Positions 1-7,417 of a stretch of 9,629 nucleotides of DNA are shown here, in pieces. A model generated the notes under the pieces. That model made no database searches. It saw only the letters and a program-made list of their open reading frames with translations, and was not told the origin of the DNA. Where the stretch lies: positions 1 to 9,629 of the forward strand of contig CACZQT010000474.1 of assembly GCA_902783295.1 (NCBI GenBank), read 5' to 3'. The stretch comes from an uncultured Lachnospiraceae bacterium. GTDB lineage: Bacteria; Bacillota; Clostridia; Lachnospirales; Lachnospiraceae. The first letter of the stretch is position 1, and the number at the start of each line of letters is the position of its first letter. The position numbers were made by a program, and so were the translations under genes.

Positions 1-810
1 ACAGGAGCTACGCGCTGCCCTTACTGCAACAATCCTTCCATTATTCCAGGCCAGTTTTCCGGCACCCTGAAGCCGGATTATATCATCCCTTTCAAGCTGG
101 ATCAGAAAGCTGCAGAAGATGCTCTCCGCAGGCATTATCGCGGAAAGCCCCTGCTTCCGAAGGTATTTTCCCGGGAGAACCATATCAAGGAGATTCGCGG
201 AATCTATGTTCCCTTCTGGCTGTTTGACGGTGTAGCGGAGGGAAACATCACCTTCCATGCTACACGTACGCATACCTACCGACGGGGCGATACGGAATAT
301 ACGGATACGGATCATTTCAACGTATACCGCGAGGGCAGGCTGGCCTTTTCCAGAGTTCCCGCGGACGGTGCAACTAAAATGCCGGACGGCCATATGGATG
401 CCATTGAGCCCTTCCGTTATGAAGAACTGAAGGAATTCTCCACCGCGTATCTGCCCGGATATCTGGCCAATAAATACGACGTATCGGCTAAGGAGAATAT
501 TCCTCGTATCGAAAAAAGAATGAAAGAGACCCTGCTTCATGAGCTGCATTCATCCGTATCCGGATATCAGACCTGCACGCCGCAGCGCCAGAGCCTGTCG
601 ATCCGGCAGGGTAAGGTCAGCTATGCTCTGCTGCCGGTCTGGATGCTGAATACCCACTGGAACGGAAATGACTATCTGTTCGCCATGAACGGACAGACCG
701 GGAAGATCGTAGGCGACCTGCCTGTTTCCAAGGCGCGCCTGGCCGGATGGGCGGGCGGAATATTTGCCGGAGCCATGCTGATCGCTGCGGTCATTTCGAT
801 GTTACTGTAA
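1..810 (+). CDS. TFIIB-type zinc-ribbon membrane protein, YdjG-like (5' partial)
   Basis: The reading frame is open from the first base to TAA at 808-810, giving 269 visible residues; the start lies upstream of the window. The visible part opens with TRCPYC (Cys 6 and Cys 9), which looks like the second knuckle of a zinc ribbon whose first Cys pair would be off-window. A long soluble domain follows, with phrases I recognise from a Firmicute family annotated as TFIIB-type zinc-ribbon proteins: LKPDYIIPFKLD, YVPFWLFDG, FSTAYLPGYLA, YALLPVWML and MNGQTGKIVGDLPV. A single hydrophobic segment of about 23 residues ends the protein, so it is probably tail-anchored in the membrane. Members are usually around 340-370 residues, so about 80-100 are missing. 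The next gene encodes a TPM-domain protein, as ydjG-ydjH do in the Bacillus subtilis pspA operon. The biochemical function is unknown; despite the name, nothing here indicates a transcription factor. Family assignment is fairly sure, YdjG orthology less so. Confidence 0.8.
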   Translation, partial: TGATRCPYCNNPSIIPGQFSGTLKPDYIIPFKLDQKAAEDALRRHYRGKPLLPKVFSRENHIKEIRGIYVPFWLFDGVAEGNITFHATRTHTYRRGDTEYTDTDHFNVYREGRLAFSRVPADGATKMPDGHMDAIEPFRYEELKEFSTAYLPGYLANKYDVSAKENIPRIEKRMKETLLHELHSSVSGYQTCTPQRQSLSIRQGKVSYALLPVWMLNTHWNGNDYLFAMNGQTGKIVGDLPVSKARLAGWAGGIFAGAMLIAAVISMLL

Positions 811-821
811 GGGGGTGCGGT

Positions 822-1688
822 ATGAAAAAAAGAATTCCGGTTTTCCTGGCAGCCCTGTTTTTCCTGACCCTCATTCTTTCCGGACCGGCTCTGGCAGTCG
901 GTTCCGATCAGGGAATTCCCAGAAAGATGGAGTCTATTGCCGGCAGCACTGAGAACCCCGCTTCTCTGTTTGTCTGGGACACGGCCGGCCTTCTCAGTTC
1001 GTCGGAGGCTCAGAGTCTGCAGACGAAGGCAGCCCAGCTGGCAGATAATTATCAGTATGGCTGCTACCTCGTCACTGTGAACAATTATGAGCTGTACAAT
1101 CCGAACAGTATCATGCAGGCGTGCATCACCATCTATAACGATCTGCAGCTTGGAATCGGGGAAAAGCGCTGCGGTATTATGCTCCTTCTCTCCATGTCCG
1201 AAAGGGACTATTATGTCGTCTATTATCCGGATACCGGAAACCCTGCTTTCACGGATTACGGTTCGGAAAGCCTGGATGCATATTTCCTGGACAACTTCAA
1301 AAAGAACGACTGGTCCGGCGGCTTTTCCGATTATCTTGACCGCTGCGGAACCATTCTGAAAATGGCCAGTGAGGGTACGATCCTGGATGAAGATACAGAC
1401 CCTGCCAGAATTGCCGCTAAGAAAAGGATGACCCTGCTGATAGGTTTTATCGCAGGTACTGTTCTGGCCCTTGTTGTCTGCGGTATCTTCCTTGCCGGTA
1501 TGAAATCTGCCACGGAAGCTGTCAACGCCGACCAGTATGCCGTTCCGGGGAGTGCCCGCATCACCTCCCGTCAGGACCGCTTCCTGCGGCGTTCCACCGT
1601 GACCCGGCATATCGAACGCAATAACAGCAGCGGCGGCGGAGGCAGCAGCCATTCCGGAGGTTTTTCCGGCCACGGCGGGAAGTTTTAA
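822..1688 (+). CDS. TPM-domain membrane protein with signal peptide and Gly/Ser-rich tail, YdjH-like
   Basis: A 288-residue protein. Residues 1-25 form a signal peptide: MKKR, a hydrophobic core, then ALA before VGSD as the likely cleavage site. Residues about 48-190 are a TPM domain (Pfam TPM_phosphatase), recognisable by FVWDTAGLLSSSE near its start, the GIMLLLSMSERDYYVVYYPD strand region and a final FSDYLDRC helix. Residues about 203-227 are one transmembrane helix. The tail (about 266-288) is rich in Gly, Ser and His and ends GGFSGHGGKF, a low-complexity end common in this family. The TPM domain should therefore lie outside the cytoplasmic membrane. Some TPM proteins have weak phosphatase activity or act in photosystem repair, but the bacterial role is largely unknown. 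I chose the ATG at 822 because it follows a purine-rich AAGGGGG site and starts the signal peptide. The in-frame ATG at 747 would bury that signal and overlap the previous gene. The 11-nt gap suggests co-transcription with that gene. Confidence 0.88.
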   Translation: MKKRIPVFLAALFFLTLILSGPALAVGSDQGIPRKMESIAGSTENPASLFVWDTAGLLSSSEAQSLQTKAAQLADNYQYGCYLVTVNNYELYNPNSIMQACITIYNDLQLGIGEKRCGIMLLLSMSERDYYVVYYPDTGNPAFTDYGSESLDAYFLDNFKKNDWSGGFSDYLDRCGTILKMASEGTILDEDTDPARIAAKKRMTLLIGFIAGTVLALVVCGIFLAGMKSATEAVNADQYAVPGSARITSRQDRFLRRSTVTRHIERNNSSGGGGSSHSGGFSGHGGKF

Positions 1689-1697
1689 GGGAGCATC

Positions 1698-3062
1698 ATG
1701 AGGAAGAAAAAGGAACACCGAATCTCTCAGGTGCTTCCCGGTTCCATTGCCGAGGAGCTGGAAATCCGTCCCGGTGACGTGCTTCTGGCCATTGACGGAC
1801 AGTCCCTGGAAGATATTTTTGATTACGATTTTCTCTGCCAGACCGAATATCTGGAACTTCTGGTGCGTACCAGAGAGGGAGAAATTCTGTTCGAAGTAGA
1901 GAAGGAGGAATCGGAGGATCTGGGGCTTCGTTTTGAAAACGGTCTCATGGACGAGTACCGGTCCTGCAGCAACAAATGCATTTTCTGCTTCATAGACCAG
2001 ATGCCGAAAGGCATGCGGGAGACCCTGTATTTTAAGGACGATGATTCCAGGCTTTCCTTCCTTCAGGGCAATTATGTTACCCTGACCAATATGAGCGACG
2101 CGGATATAGAAAGGATTATCCGTTTTCATCTGGCGCCGATCAACATTTCTGTTCATACCATGAATCCGGAACTCCGCTGCCGCATGCTGAACAACCGTTT
2201 CGCCGGAAAAGCCCTGAAAAAAATCGACCGGCTGTATGAAGCGGATACGGAGATGAACGGCCAGATTGTTCTCTGTCCCGGTTATAATGACGGGGACGAA
2301 CTGGAGTTTACCATCCGGGAACTTGGGAAATACGCGCCTGTTATGCGGAGCGTTTCTGTAGTCCCTGTCGGCCTGACCCGTTTCCGGGACGGCCTGGCGG
2401 CTCTGCAGCCTGTTGACAGGGAAATTGCGTCGCGCACCATAGATATCGTGGAAGCCTGGCAGAAAGTTTTTTTCCGGAAATACGGACTGCACTTTATCCA
2501 TGCCAGCGATGAATTCTATATTACTGCCGGGCGGGAACTGCCGGAAGAAGACCGTTATGACGGCTATATTCAGCTGGAAAACGGTGTAGGCATGGTACGG
2601 CTTCTGATGACTGAATTCTCTGCAGCCCTTGCAGAACGGGAAGGAGATAACAGGAAAAGAACTGTCTCTGCTGCCGCCGGTCTGCTGGCGGCTCCCTTCC
2701 TGCAGAAGATGGCAGAAGATCTCCGCAGGAAATTCCCGCAGGTTAACATTCATGTTTACCGGATCCGCAATGATTTCTTCGGCGAACAGATTACGGTCTC
2801 AGGCCTCCTGACCGGCCAGGATCTTGCCGCCCAGCTGCAGAATGTTCCGCTGGGGGAAGAACTCCTCCTGCCGCTCAATATGCTGCGCAGCGGAGAATCT
2901 GTTTTTCTGGATGATATGACCGTTTCCGGCCTGGAAGAGATTCTGAAAACTCCGGTCCGTATTGTCGGCCAGGGAGGGGACAGTCTTCTGGCAGCCTGTC
3001 TTGGAGAAGAAAACGAACATAAACCTTACCGCCCGTATGAGCCGGAAGGAGTGGAAATATGA
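1698..3062 (+). CDS. DUF512 family protein: N-terminal PDZ plus radical SAM domain
   Basis: A 454-residue cytoplasmic protein. Residues about 8-70 are a PDZ-like module (ISQVLPGSIAEEL, then IRPGDVLLAIDG). They are followed by the [4Fe-4S] radical-SAM motif CSNKCIFC, with Cys90, Cys94 and Cys97 in CX3CX2C spacing. FIDQMPKGMRETLYFKDDD and LQGNYVTLTN are signature stretches of the DUF512 family. The C-terminal DUF512 region includes HASDEFYITAGRELP and, near the end, MTVSGLEEI and VGQGGDSL. Length matches the family (about 430-450). The three cysteines imply S-adenosylmethionine cleavage, but no substrate has been established that I know of. The ATG at 1698 follows AAGGGAG, which overlaps the stop of the TPM gene, and the PDZ begins at once. 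Its stop TGA overlaps the der start as ATGA, implying translational coupling. The same pairing with der recurs in many Clostridia and Negativicutes, which hints at a link to ribosome assembly or RNA modification; that link is inference. Confidence 0.93.
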   Translation: MRKKKEHRISQVLPGSIAEELEIRPGDVLLAIDGQSLEDIFDYDFLCQTEYLELLVRTREGEILFEVEKEESEDLGLRFENGLMDEYRSCSNKCIFCFIDQMPKGMRETLYFKDDDSRLSFLQGNYVTLTNMSDADIERIIRFHLAPINISVHTMNPELRCRMLNNRFAGKALKKIDRLYEADTEMNGQIVLCPGYNDGDELEFTIRELGKYAPVMRSVSVVPVGLTRFRDGLAALQPVDREIASRTIDIVEAWQKVFFRKYGLHFIHASDEFYITAGRELPEEDRYDGYIQLENGVGMVRLLMTEFSAALAEREGDNRKRTVSAAAGLLAAPFLQKMAEDLRRKFPQVNIHVYRIRNDFFGEQITVSGLLTGQDLAAQLQNVPLGEELLLPLNMLRSGESVFLDDMTVSGLEEILKTPVRIVGQGGDSLLAACLGEENEHKPYRPYEPEGVEI

Positions 3063-4387
3063 GCAAACCAATTGTTGCCATTGTCGGCAGGCCGAACGTG
3101 GGAAAATCCACCCTGTTCAATGTTCTGGCAGGGGAGATGATCTCCATTGTACAGGATACGCCCGGCGTTACCCGGGACCGTATCTATGCGGACTGCACAT
3201 GGCTGAACTACAGTTTTACACTGATCGATACCGGCGGTATTGAACCGGAATCGAAAGATATCATTTTAAGTCAGATGCGCGAGCAGGCAGAAATCGCCAT
3301 ACAGACGGCGGACGTCATCATTTTCCTGACAGATGTACGCCAGGGTCTGCAGGACGCAGATGACAAAGTCGCGGATATTCTCCGCCGTTCCGGCAAACCT
3401 GTGGTGCTGGCCGTCAACAAAGTGGATTCGTTTGAGAAATTCATGCCGGATGTTTATGAATTCTACAGCCTGGGAATGGGGGATCCTGTTCCGATTTCGT
3501 CTGCGTCCCGTCTGGGCCTCGGAGACCTTCTGGACAAGGTCGTAGAGCATTTTCAGGCCGGAAATGACGAGGAAGAAGCGGACGAACGGCCTAAAATCGC
3601 CATCATCGGAAAGCCTAATGTAGGCAAATCGTCTATCGTCAACCGTCTTCTCGGGGAAAACCGTGTCATTGTTTCAGACGTGGCCGGTACTACGAGAGAT
3701 GCCATTGACTCTGTGGTCCGATATCACAAACGTGAATATGTCCTGATCGACACAGCCGGTATTCGCAGGAAAAACAAAATCAAAGAAGAAATTGAACGTT
3801 TCAGCATCATCCGCGCAGTTTCTGCCGTAGAGCGGGCTGATCTGGCGCTGATCGTAATTGACGCCTCTGAGGGCGTCACGGAGCAGGATGCCAAAATTGC
3901 AGGTATTGCCCACGACCGCGGCAAAGGCGTTCTGATTGTCGTCAATAAATGGGACCTTGTAGCCAAAGATGACCACACCATGAAGGAACATACGGATAAC
4001 ATCCGTCAGGTCCTTTCCTTCATGCCTTATGCCGAAATCCTTTTCATCTCGGCAGAAACCGGCCAGCGCATCGGTAAGCTGTTCGAATATATCGATGTCA
4101 TCCTCGCCAATCAGTCGATGCGGATTGCTACCGGCGTATTGAACGAAATAGTAGCAGAGGCTGTAGCCCTTCAGCAGCCCCCTTCAGACAAAGGGAAACG
4201 TCTGAAAATTTTCTATACCACACAGGTTTCGGTCAAACCGCCCACTTTTGTGGTATTTGTGAATGACAAAGAACTCTTGCATTTCTCCTACGTCAGGTAT
4301 CTGGAAAACAGAATCCGCGAAGCATTCGGCTTCCGTGGTACCGCGCTCCGGTTCCTGATCCGGGAACGGAAAGAAAAGGACAGTTGA
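3059..4387 (+). CDS. der: Ribosome assembly GTPase Der (EngA)
   Basis: A 442-residue double GTPase required for maturation of the 50S ribosomal subunit. The first G domain has the P-loop GRPNVGKST (10-18), switch DTPGVTRD (33-40), DTGG (57-60) and NKVD (120-123). An acidic linker (about 169-177) follows. The second G domain has GKPNVGKSS (184-192), GTTRD (210-214), DTAG (231-234) and NKWD (296-299). The last roughly 90 residues form the KH-like domain, ending in the typical FGFRGTALRFLIRERK. All G motifs are intact and the length is normal for the family. The ATG overlaps the upstream TGA by four bases (ATGA), and GGAAGGAG at 3044-3051 inside the previous gene gives good spacing. It is therefore probably translated by coupling to the DUF512 gene. 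The product acts on pre-50S particles in the cytoplasm. The identification is certain. Confidence 0.99.
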   Translation: MSKPIVAIVGRPNVGKSTLFNVLAGEMISIVQDTPGVTRDRIYADCTWLNYSFTLIDTGGIEPESKDIILSQMREQAEIAIQTADVIIFLTDVRQGLQDADDKVADILRRSGKPVVLAVNKVDSFEKFMPDVYEFYSLGMGDPVPISSASRLGLGDLLDKVVEHFQAGNDEEEADERPKIAIIGKPNVGKSSIVNRLLGENRVIVSDVAGTTRDAIDSVVRYHKREYVLIDTAGIRRKNKIKEEIERFSIIRAVSAVERADLALIVIDASEGVTEQDAKIAGIAHDRGKGVLIVVNKWDLVAKDDHTMKEHTDNIRQVLSFMPYAEILFISAETGQRIGKLFEYIDVILANQSMRIATGVLNEIVAEAVALQQPPSDKGKRLKIFYTTQVSVKPPTFVVFVNDKELLHFSYVRYLENRIREAFGFRGTALRFLIRERKEKDS

Positions 4388-4388
4388 T

Positions 4389-5021
4389 ATGGTACGCGTC
4401 TTCTGCATAGTAATCGGTTATGTTTTCGGTCTGTTTGAAACCGGCGTTCTTGTCGGAAAGCTGAACGGGATTGATATCCGGCAGAAAGGAAGCGGCAATT
4501 CCGGCGCCACCAACGCCCTTCGTGTCATGGGCAAGAAGGCCGGACTCCTCGTTTTCGCCGGAGATCTCTGCAAAGCGTGGCTGGCGATTCTTGTATCCCT
4601 GCTTCTTTTCGGAAGAGGGCAGGAACCTGCTTTCCGGCAGCTTCTCACTCTGTATGCCGGCCTGGGAACAGCCCTGGGACATAACTTTCCGTTTTACCTG
4701 AACTTCAAGGGCGGCAAGGGGATTGCTGTTACCGGCGCTGTTTTTCTGGCAGCGGACTGGCGCGTAGCCTGCATTGCCCTGGCTTTGTTTGCCCTGACGG
4801 TTTATCTTTCCCACTATGTATCCCTGGGATCCATAGTAGGCATTACGTCCGCCTTCCTGCTCTGGTGTCTGTTCGGAGCCGCCGGCCTTCTGAAAGTAAG
4901 CGGGAGCAGTCATTTCCTGGAATCCTGCCTGGTAACTCTTGCGCTGGCTCTGCTTGGTACCTGGATGCACCGCGGGAATATAAAGCGGCTGAAGGAAGGT
5001 ACGGAAAATAAGATTTTCTAA
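4389..5021 (+). CDS. plsY: Acyl-phosphate:glycerol-3-phosphate acyltransferase PlsY
   Basis: A 210-residue polytopic membrane enzyme that transfers the acyl group of acyl-phosphate (made by PlsX) to sn-glycerol-3-phosphate, the first acylation in phospholipid synthesis in most Gram-positive-type bacteria. Conserved motif 1 is RQKGSGNSGATN (about 31-42), motif 2 is GHNFPFYLNFKGGKG (about 97-111) and motif 3 is SLGSIVGI (about 145-152). Hydrophobic segments before, between and after these fit the usual five-helix topology. The N-terminal GLFETGVLVGK replaces the GSIPxG form found in many Proteobacteria; I recall similar variants in Clostridia-type enzymes, so I do not treat it as a defect. The ATG lies one base past the der stop, with AAAAGGA at 4374-4380 as ribosome binding site. 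Its substrate is made by gpsA, the next gene. Confidence 0.97.
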   Translation: MVRVFCIVIGYVFGLFETGVLVGKLNGIDIRQKGSGNSGATNALRVMGKKAGLLVFAGDLCKAWLAILVSLLLFGRGQEPAFRQLLTLYAGLGTALGHNFPFYLNFKGGKGIAVTGAVFLAADWRVACIALALFALTVYLSHYVSLGSIVGITSAFLLWCLFGAAGLLKVSGSSHFLESCLVTLALALLGTWMHRGNIKRLKEGTENKIF

Positions 5022-5040
5022 AAAACCCGGACAGGTTTTT
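5021..5040 (+). terminator. Weak candidate hairpin at the plsY stop
   Basis: AAAAACC (5021-5027) can pair with GGTTTTT (5034-5040) around a six-base loop, starting at the last base of the plsY stop codon. The T run needed for release is also the 3' arm of the stem, as in some bidirectional terminators. The stem has only two G-C pairs, so it may reduce read-through into gpsA rather than stop it. Confidence 0.3.
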
Positions 5041-5078
5041 GCGGTCTCTGTAAGAAGAATCTGCAGCCTGTACAACAA

Positions 5079-5090
5079 CAAAACGTTTTG
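5079..5090. promoter_or_regulatory. Perfect 12-bp palindrome CAAAACGTTTTG upstream of gpsA
   Basis: CAAAACGTTTTG is its own reverse complement. It lies 20 bp before the gpsA ATG and just upstream of the GGAGG ribosome binding site (5094-5098). It could be an operator, or a short symmetric sequence arising by chance. It does not match the FapR consensus as I remember it. I see no convincing -35/-10 pair between plsY and gpsA, so any operator would act on read-through transcription or an unrecognised promoter. Confidence 0.25.
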
Positions 5091-5110
5091 CACGGAGGAA
5101 ATTTTCCGAT

Positions 5111-6121
5111 ATGAGTAAAATAACTGTTCTCGGCGCCGGTACCTGGGGAATGGGCATTGCCATCCTTCTGGATTCCAACGGCCATGAAGTAACTGTATGG
5201 TCTGCGGTTCCGAAGGAGATTGACATGCTTTCTTCTACGCATCAGCATATCAATCTGCCCGGCGCTTTGATTTCCGACAGAATCCGTTTTACGAAAAACC
5301 TGGAAGAAGCCCTGAAGGAAGCGGATCTCATTGTCATGGCAGTTGCCTCTGTTTTTACGCGCCGCACGGCCCGTCTGGCTTCTCCCCTGGTAAGAGAAGG
5401 ACAGATCATTGTCAATGTAGCCAAGGGAATTGAAGAAGATACCCTTGCCGTGCTGACACAGCAGATCAGCGAAGAAATCCCCCAGGCAGAGGTCTGTGTC
5501 CTTTCCGGGCCGAGCCATGCAGAAGAAGTCAGCCGGGGTATCCCCACTTCTGTGACCATTGCAGCTGAAAACCAGAAAACCGCAGAATGGCTGCAGGAGA
5601 TCTTCATGAGTCCCGTTTTCCGTGTATACACCAGCCCGGACGTGCTTGGTGTGGAACTGGGCGGCGCCCTGAAGAATGTCATCGCCCTGGCAGCCGGCAT
5701 CGCTGATGGCCTTGGCTACGGGGACAATACCAAAGCTGCTCTGATTACACGAGGCATGGCGGAAATTTCCCGCCTTGGCCTGGCCATGGGCGCCAGGGCA
5801 GAAACCCTCTACGGGCTTTCAGGCATCGGTGACCTGATCGTGACCTGTGCCAGTATGCACAGCCGCAACCGCCGTGCCGGTATTCTGATCGGTCAGGGCA
5901 AGTCTATGGATGAAGCCATGAAGGAAGTTAACCAGGTCGTGGAAGGTGTCTATTCCGCGAAAGCAGCTAAAGCCCTCGCAGATAAATATCATGTGGAAAT
6001 GCCTATCGTAAAAGTCGTGAATGCGATTCTCTTCGACGGCATGCCGGCAAGAGAAGGCGTCATTAATCTGATGACCCGTGATAAAGTTGCTGAGAATCCC
6101 AAAATCGCATGGAAACTTTGA
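5111..6121 (+). CDS. gpsA: NAD(P)-dependent glycerol-3-phosphate dehydrogenase
   Basis: A 336-residue cytoplasmic enzyme that reduces dihydroxyacetone phosphate to sn-glycerol-3-phosphate for phospholipid synthesis. The N-terminal Rossmann fold has the dinucleotide loop GAGTWG (8-13). VNVAKGIEEDT carries the conserved Lys105. LSGPSHAEEV lies at about 131-140. The C-terminal helical domain has ELGGALKNVIALAAGI with the catalytic Lys188, GIGDLIVTC (about 238-246) and the SRNRR substrate-binding stretch (251-255). It closes with INLMTRDKVAE, the usual C-terminal motif. Length is typical. The ATG follows GGAGG with a slightly long 12-nt spacing. Adjacency to plsY puts donor and consumer of glycerol-3-phosphate side by side. 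In many spore-formers spoIVA lies near gpsA; here deoD follows instead. Confidence 0.98.
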   Translation: MSKITVLGAGTWGMGIAILLDSNGHEVTVWSAVPKEIDMLSSTHQHINLPGALISDRIRFTKNLEEALKEADLIVMAVASVFTRRTARLASPLVREGQIIVNVAKGIEEDTLAVLTQQISEEIPQAEVCVLSGPSHAEEVSRGIPTSVTIAAENQKTAEWLQEIFMSPVFRVYTSPDVLGVELGGALKNVIALAAGIADGLGYGDNTKAALITRGMAEISRLGLAMGARAETLYGLSGIGDLIVTCASMHSRNRRAGILIGQGKSMDEAMKEVNQVVEGVYSAKAAKALADKYHVEMPIVKVVNAILFDGMPAREGVINLMTRDKVAENPKIAWKL

Positions 6122-6137
6122 AAGGAGGAACCCCCAT

Positions 6138-6839
6138 ATGTCAACTCCCCATAATGCCGCACAGCCCGGAGAAATCGCAAAAACGGTCCTGATGCCCGGT
6201 GATCCTCTCCGCGCCAAGTTTATTGCCGAAAAGTACCTTGAAAACCCTGTGTGCATCAACACCGTACGGAACATGCTCGGCTATACCGGCACCTATCATG
6301 GCAGACCGGTATCCGTTATGGGAAGTGGAATGGGTATTCCTTCCATCGGTCTGTATTCTTATGAATTCTATCATTTCTACGATGTGGATACGATCATCCG
6401 GATCGGTTCCGCAGGTGCTCTGTCGGATGATGTGAAAGTACGGGATGTTGTCATCGGAATGGGCGCCTGTACCAACTCCAATTATGCGGTCCAGTTTAAC
6501 CTTCCCGGCACTTTCGCACCCATCGCGGATTTCGGTCTTCTGCGGAAAGCCGTGGAAATCGCCGAGAAGAGAGGCAGCCATGTTGTTGTAGGAAATGTTC
6601 TTTCCTCGGATATTTTCTACAACGACGATGCCGGCACCAACGATGCCTGGAAGAAGATGGGCGTCTGCTGTGTAGAGATGGAATCCGCCGCTCTGTATAT
6701 GAACGCGGCCCGGGCCGGCAAAAAAGCTCTTGGCATCTTTACGATTTCCGATCATATTTATACCGGCGAATCCCTGTCAGCAGAAGAACGGCAGAATTCC
6801 TTCCATGAAATGATGGAGATTGCGCTGGAACTTGCGTAA
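6138..6839 (+). CDS. deoD: Purine-nucleoside phosphorylase, DeoD (hexameric, E. coli type)
   Basis: A 233-residue enzyme that phosphorolyses purine (deoxy)ribonucleosides to free base and (deoxy)ribose-1-phosphate in the salvage pathway. Residues known from E. coli PNP line up with an offset of one: His5, Gly21, Arg25 (in GDPLRAKFIAE), Arg44, Arg88 and Ser91 (IRIGSAGA), Glu180-Met181-Glu182 (CVEMES), and the acid Asp205 with Arg218 (SDH...EER). The catalytic and phosphate-binding set is therefore complete and the length is normal. I took ATG 6138 because AAAGGAGG (6121-6128) lies nine bases upstream. An in-frame ATG at 6078 would overlap gpsA by 44 bp without a comparable site. The gap to gpsA is 16 bp, so the two are probably co-transcribed, although their pathways are not directly linked. 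Confidence 0.97.
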   Translation: MSTPHNAAQPGEIAKTVLMPGDPLRAKFIAEKYLENPVCINTVRNMLGYTGTYHGRPVSVMGSGMGIPSIGLYSYEFYHFYDVDTIIRIGSAGALSDDVKVRDVVIGMGACTNSNYAVQFNLPGTFAPIADFGLLRKAVEIAEKRGSHVVVGNVLSSDIFYNDDAGTNDAWKKMGVCCVEMESAALYMNAARAGKKALGIFTISDHIYTGESLSAEERQNSFHEMMEIALELA

Positions 6840-6868
6840 TTCATCCGTGAAATACCGGACCCCGGCGT

Positions 6869-6886
6869 AAAAGCGGAAAGCTTTTT
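6869..6886 (+). terminator. Weak candidate terminator between deoD and rnhA
   Basis: AAAAGC (6869-6874) pairs with GCTTTT (6880-6885) around GGAAA, followed by one more T. The stem is six base pairs with only two G-C pairs and the T tract is mostly within the stem. A neighbouring CCGG-ACC-CCGG repeat (6855-6865) could add structure. The rest of the 97-nt gap holds nothing I can support; I see no clear promoter for rnhA. Confidence 0.25.
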
Positions 6887-6936
6887 CCCGGAAAACCGGA
6901 AAACAGGCAAAACGCATATTTCAGGTGAAGAATTAT

Positions 6937-7416
6937 ATGAAAGTGAATCTCTTTACAGACGGGGCTGCCCGGGGAAACCCGGACGGCCCCGGCGGTTATG
7001 CCGCCATTTTACAGTACACTGATGCAAATGGGACCCTGCATGAAAGGGAGTTCTCCGGAGGATTCGCGAGGACTACGAACAACCGCATGGAGCTTATGGG
7101 AGTTATTACAGGGCTGGAAGCCCTCATTCGCCCCTGTGAAGTAGACGTTTTCTCAGACTCCGCCTATCTGGTCAATGCTTTTAACCAGCACTGGATTGAA
7201 AACTGGCTTAAATCAGGATGGCGCACCGCAGGCGGAAAACAGCCCGTGAAAAACCAGGATCTCTGGATGCGTCTTTTAGCTGCCATGAATCCTCACGAAG
7301 TACATTTTCACTGGGTGAAAGGCCATGCAGGCCATCCCTTAAACGAACGCTGTGACCAGCTGGCTACGACTGCAGCCGACAGCGGAAATCTGCCGGAAGA
7401 TCCCGGAGCACCGTGA
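6937..7416 (+). CDS. rnhA: Ribonuclease HI
   Basis: A 159-residue cytoplasmic nuclease that cuts the RNA strand of RNA:DNA hybrids (primers, R-loops). The metal-binding carboxylates are all present: Asp8 (FTDGAARGNPGPGG-type opening), Glu52 (NNRMEL), Asp74 (VFSDSAY) and Asp140 (ERCDQLA), together with His130 in WVKGHAGHP. The segment NWLKSGWRTAGGKQPVKNQD (89-108) matches the substrate-binding handle of E. coli RNase HI, so this is a full type I enzyme without an added domain. I prefer ATG 6937 because AGGTGA (6923-6928) sits eight bases upstream. The GTG at 6925, which would add four residues, has no ribosome binding site and is itself part of that AGGTGA. The 97-nt gap from deoD leaves operon membership open. 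Confidence 0.97.
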   Translation: MKVNLFTDGAARGNPDGPGGYAAILQYTDANGTLHEREFSGGFARTTNNRMELMGVITGLEALIRPCEVDVFSDSAYLVNAFNQHWIENWLKSGWRTAGGKQPVKNQDLWMRLLAAMNPHEVHFHWVKGHAGHPLNERCDQLATTAADSGNLPEDPGAP

Positions 7417-7417
7417 A

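Noticed and set aside
747..821. An earlier ATG start for the TPM-domain protein.
   Set aside because: It would add 25 residues, overlap the upstream gene by 64 bp and bury a clear signal peptide that begins at the ATG at 822.
672..2753. A 693-codon open frame on the - strand opposite the first three genes.
   Set aside because: It lies antisense to three well-supported genes with recognisable domains, has no recognisable domain itself, and is rich in Gln, Arg, His and Phe in the way shadow frames of such codon usage are. No promoter or ribosome binding site was seen for it.
6925..6936. A GTG start for rnhA four codons upstream.
   Set aside because: The GTG is part of the AGGTGA ribosome binding site serving the ATG at 6937 and has no such site of its own.
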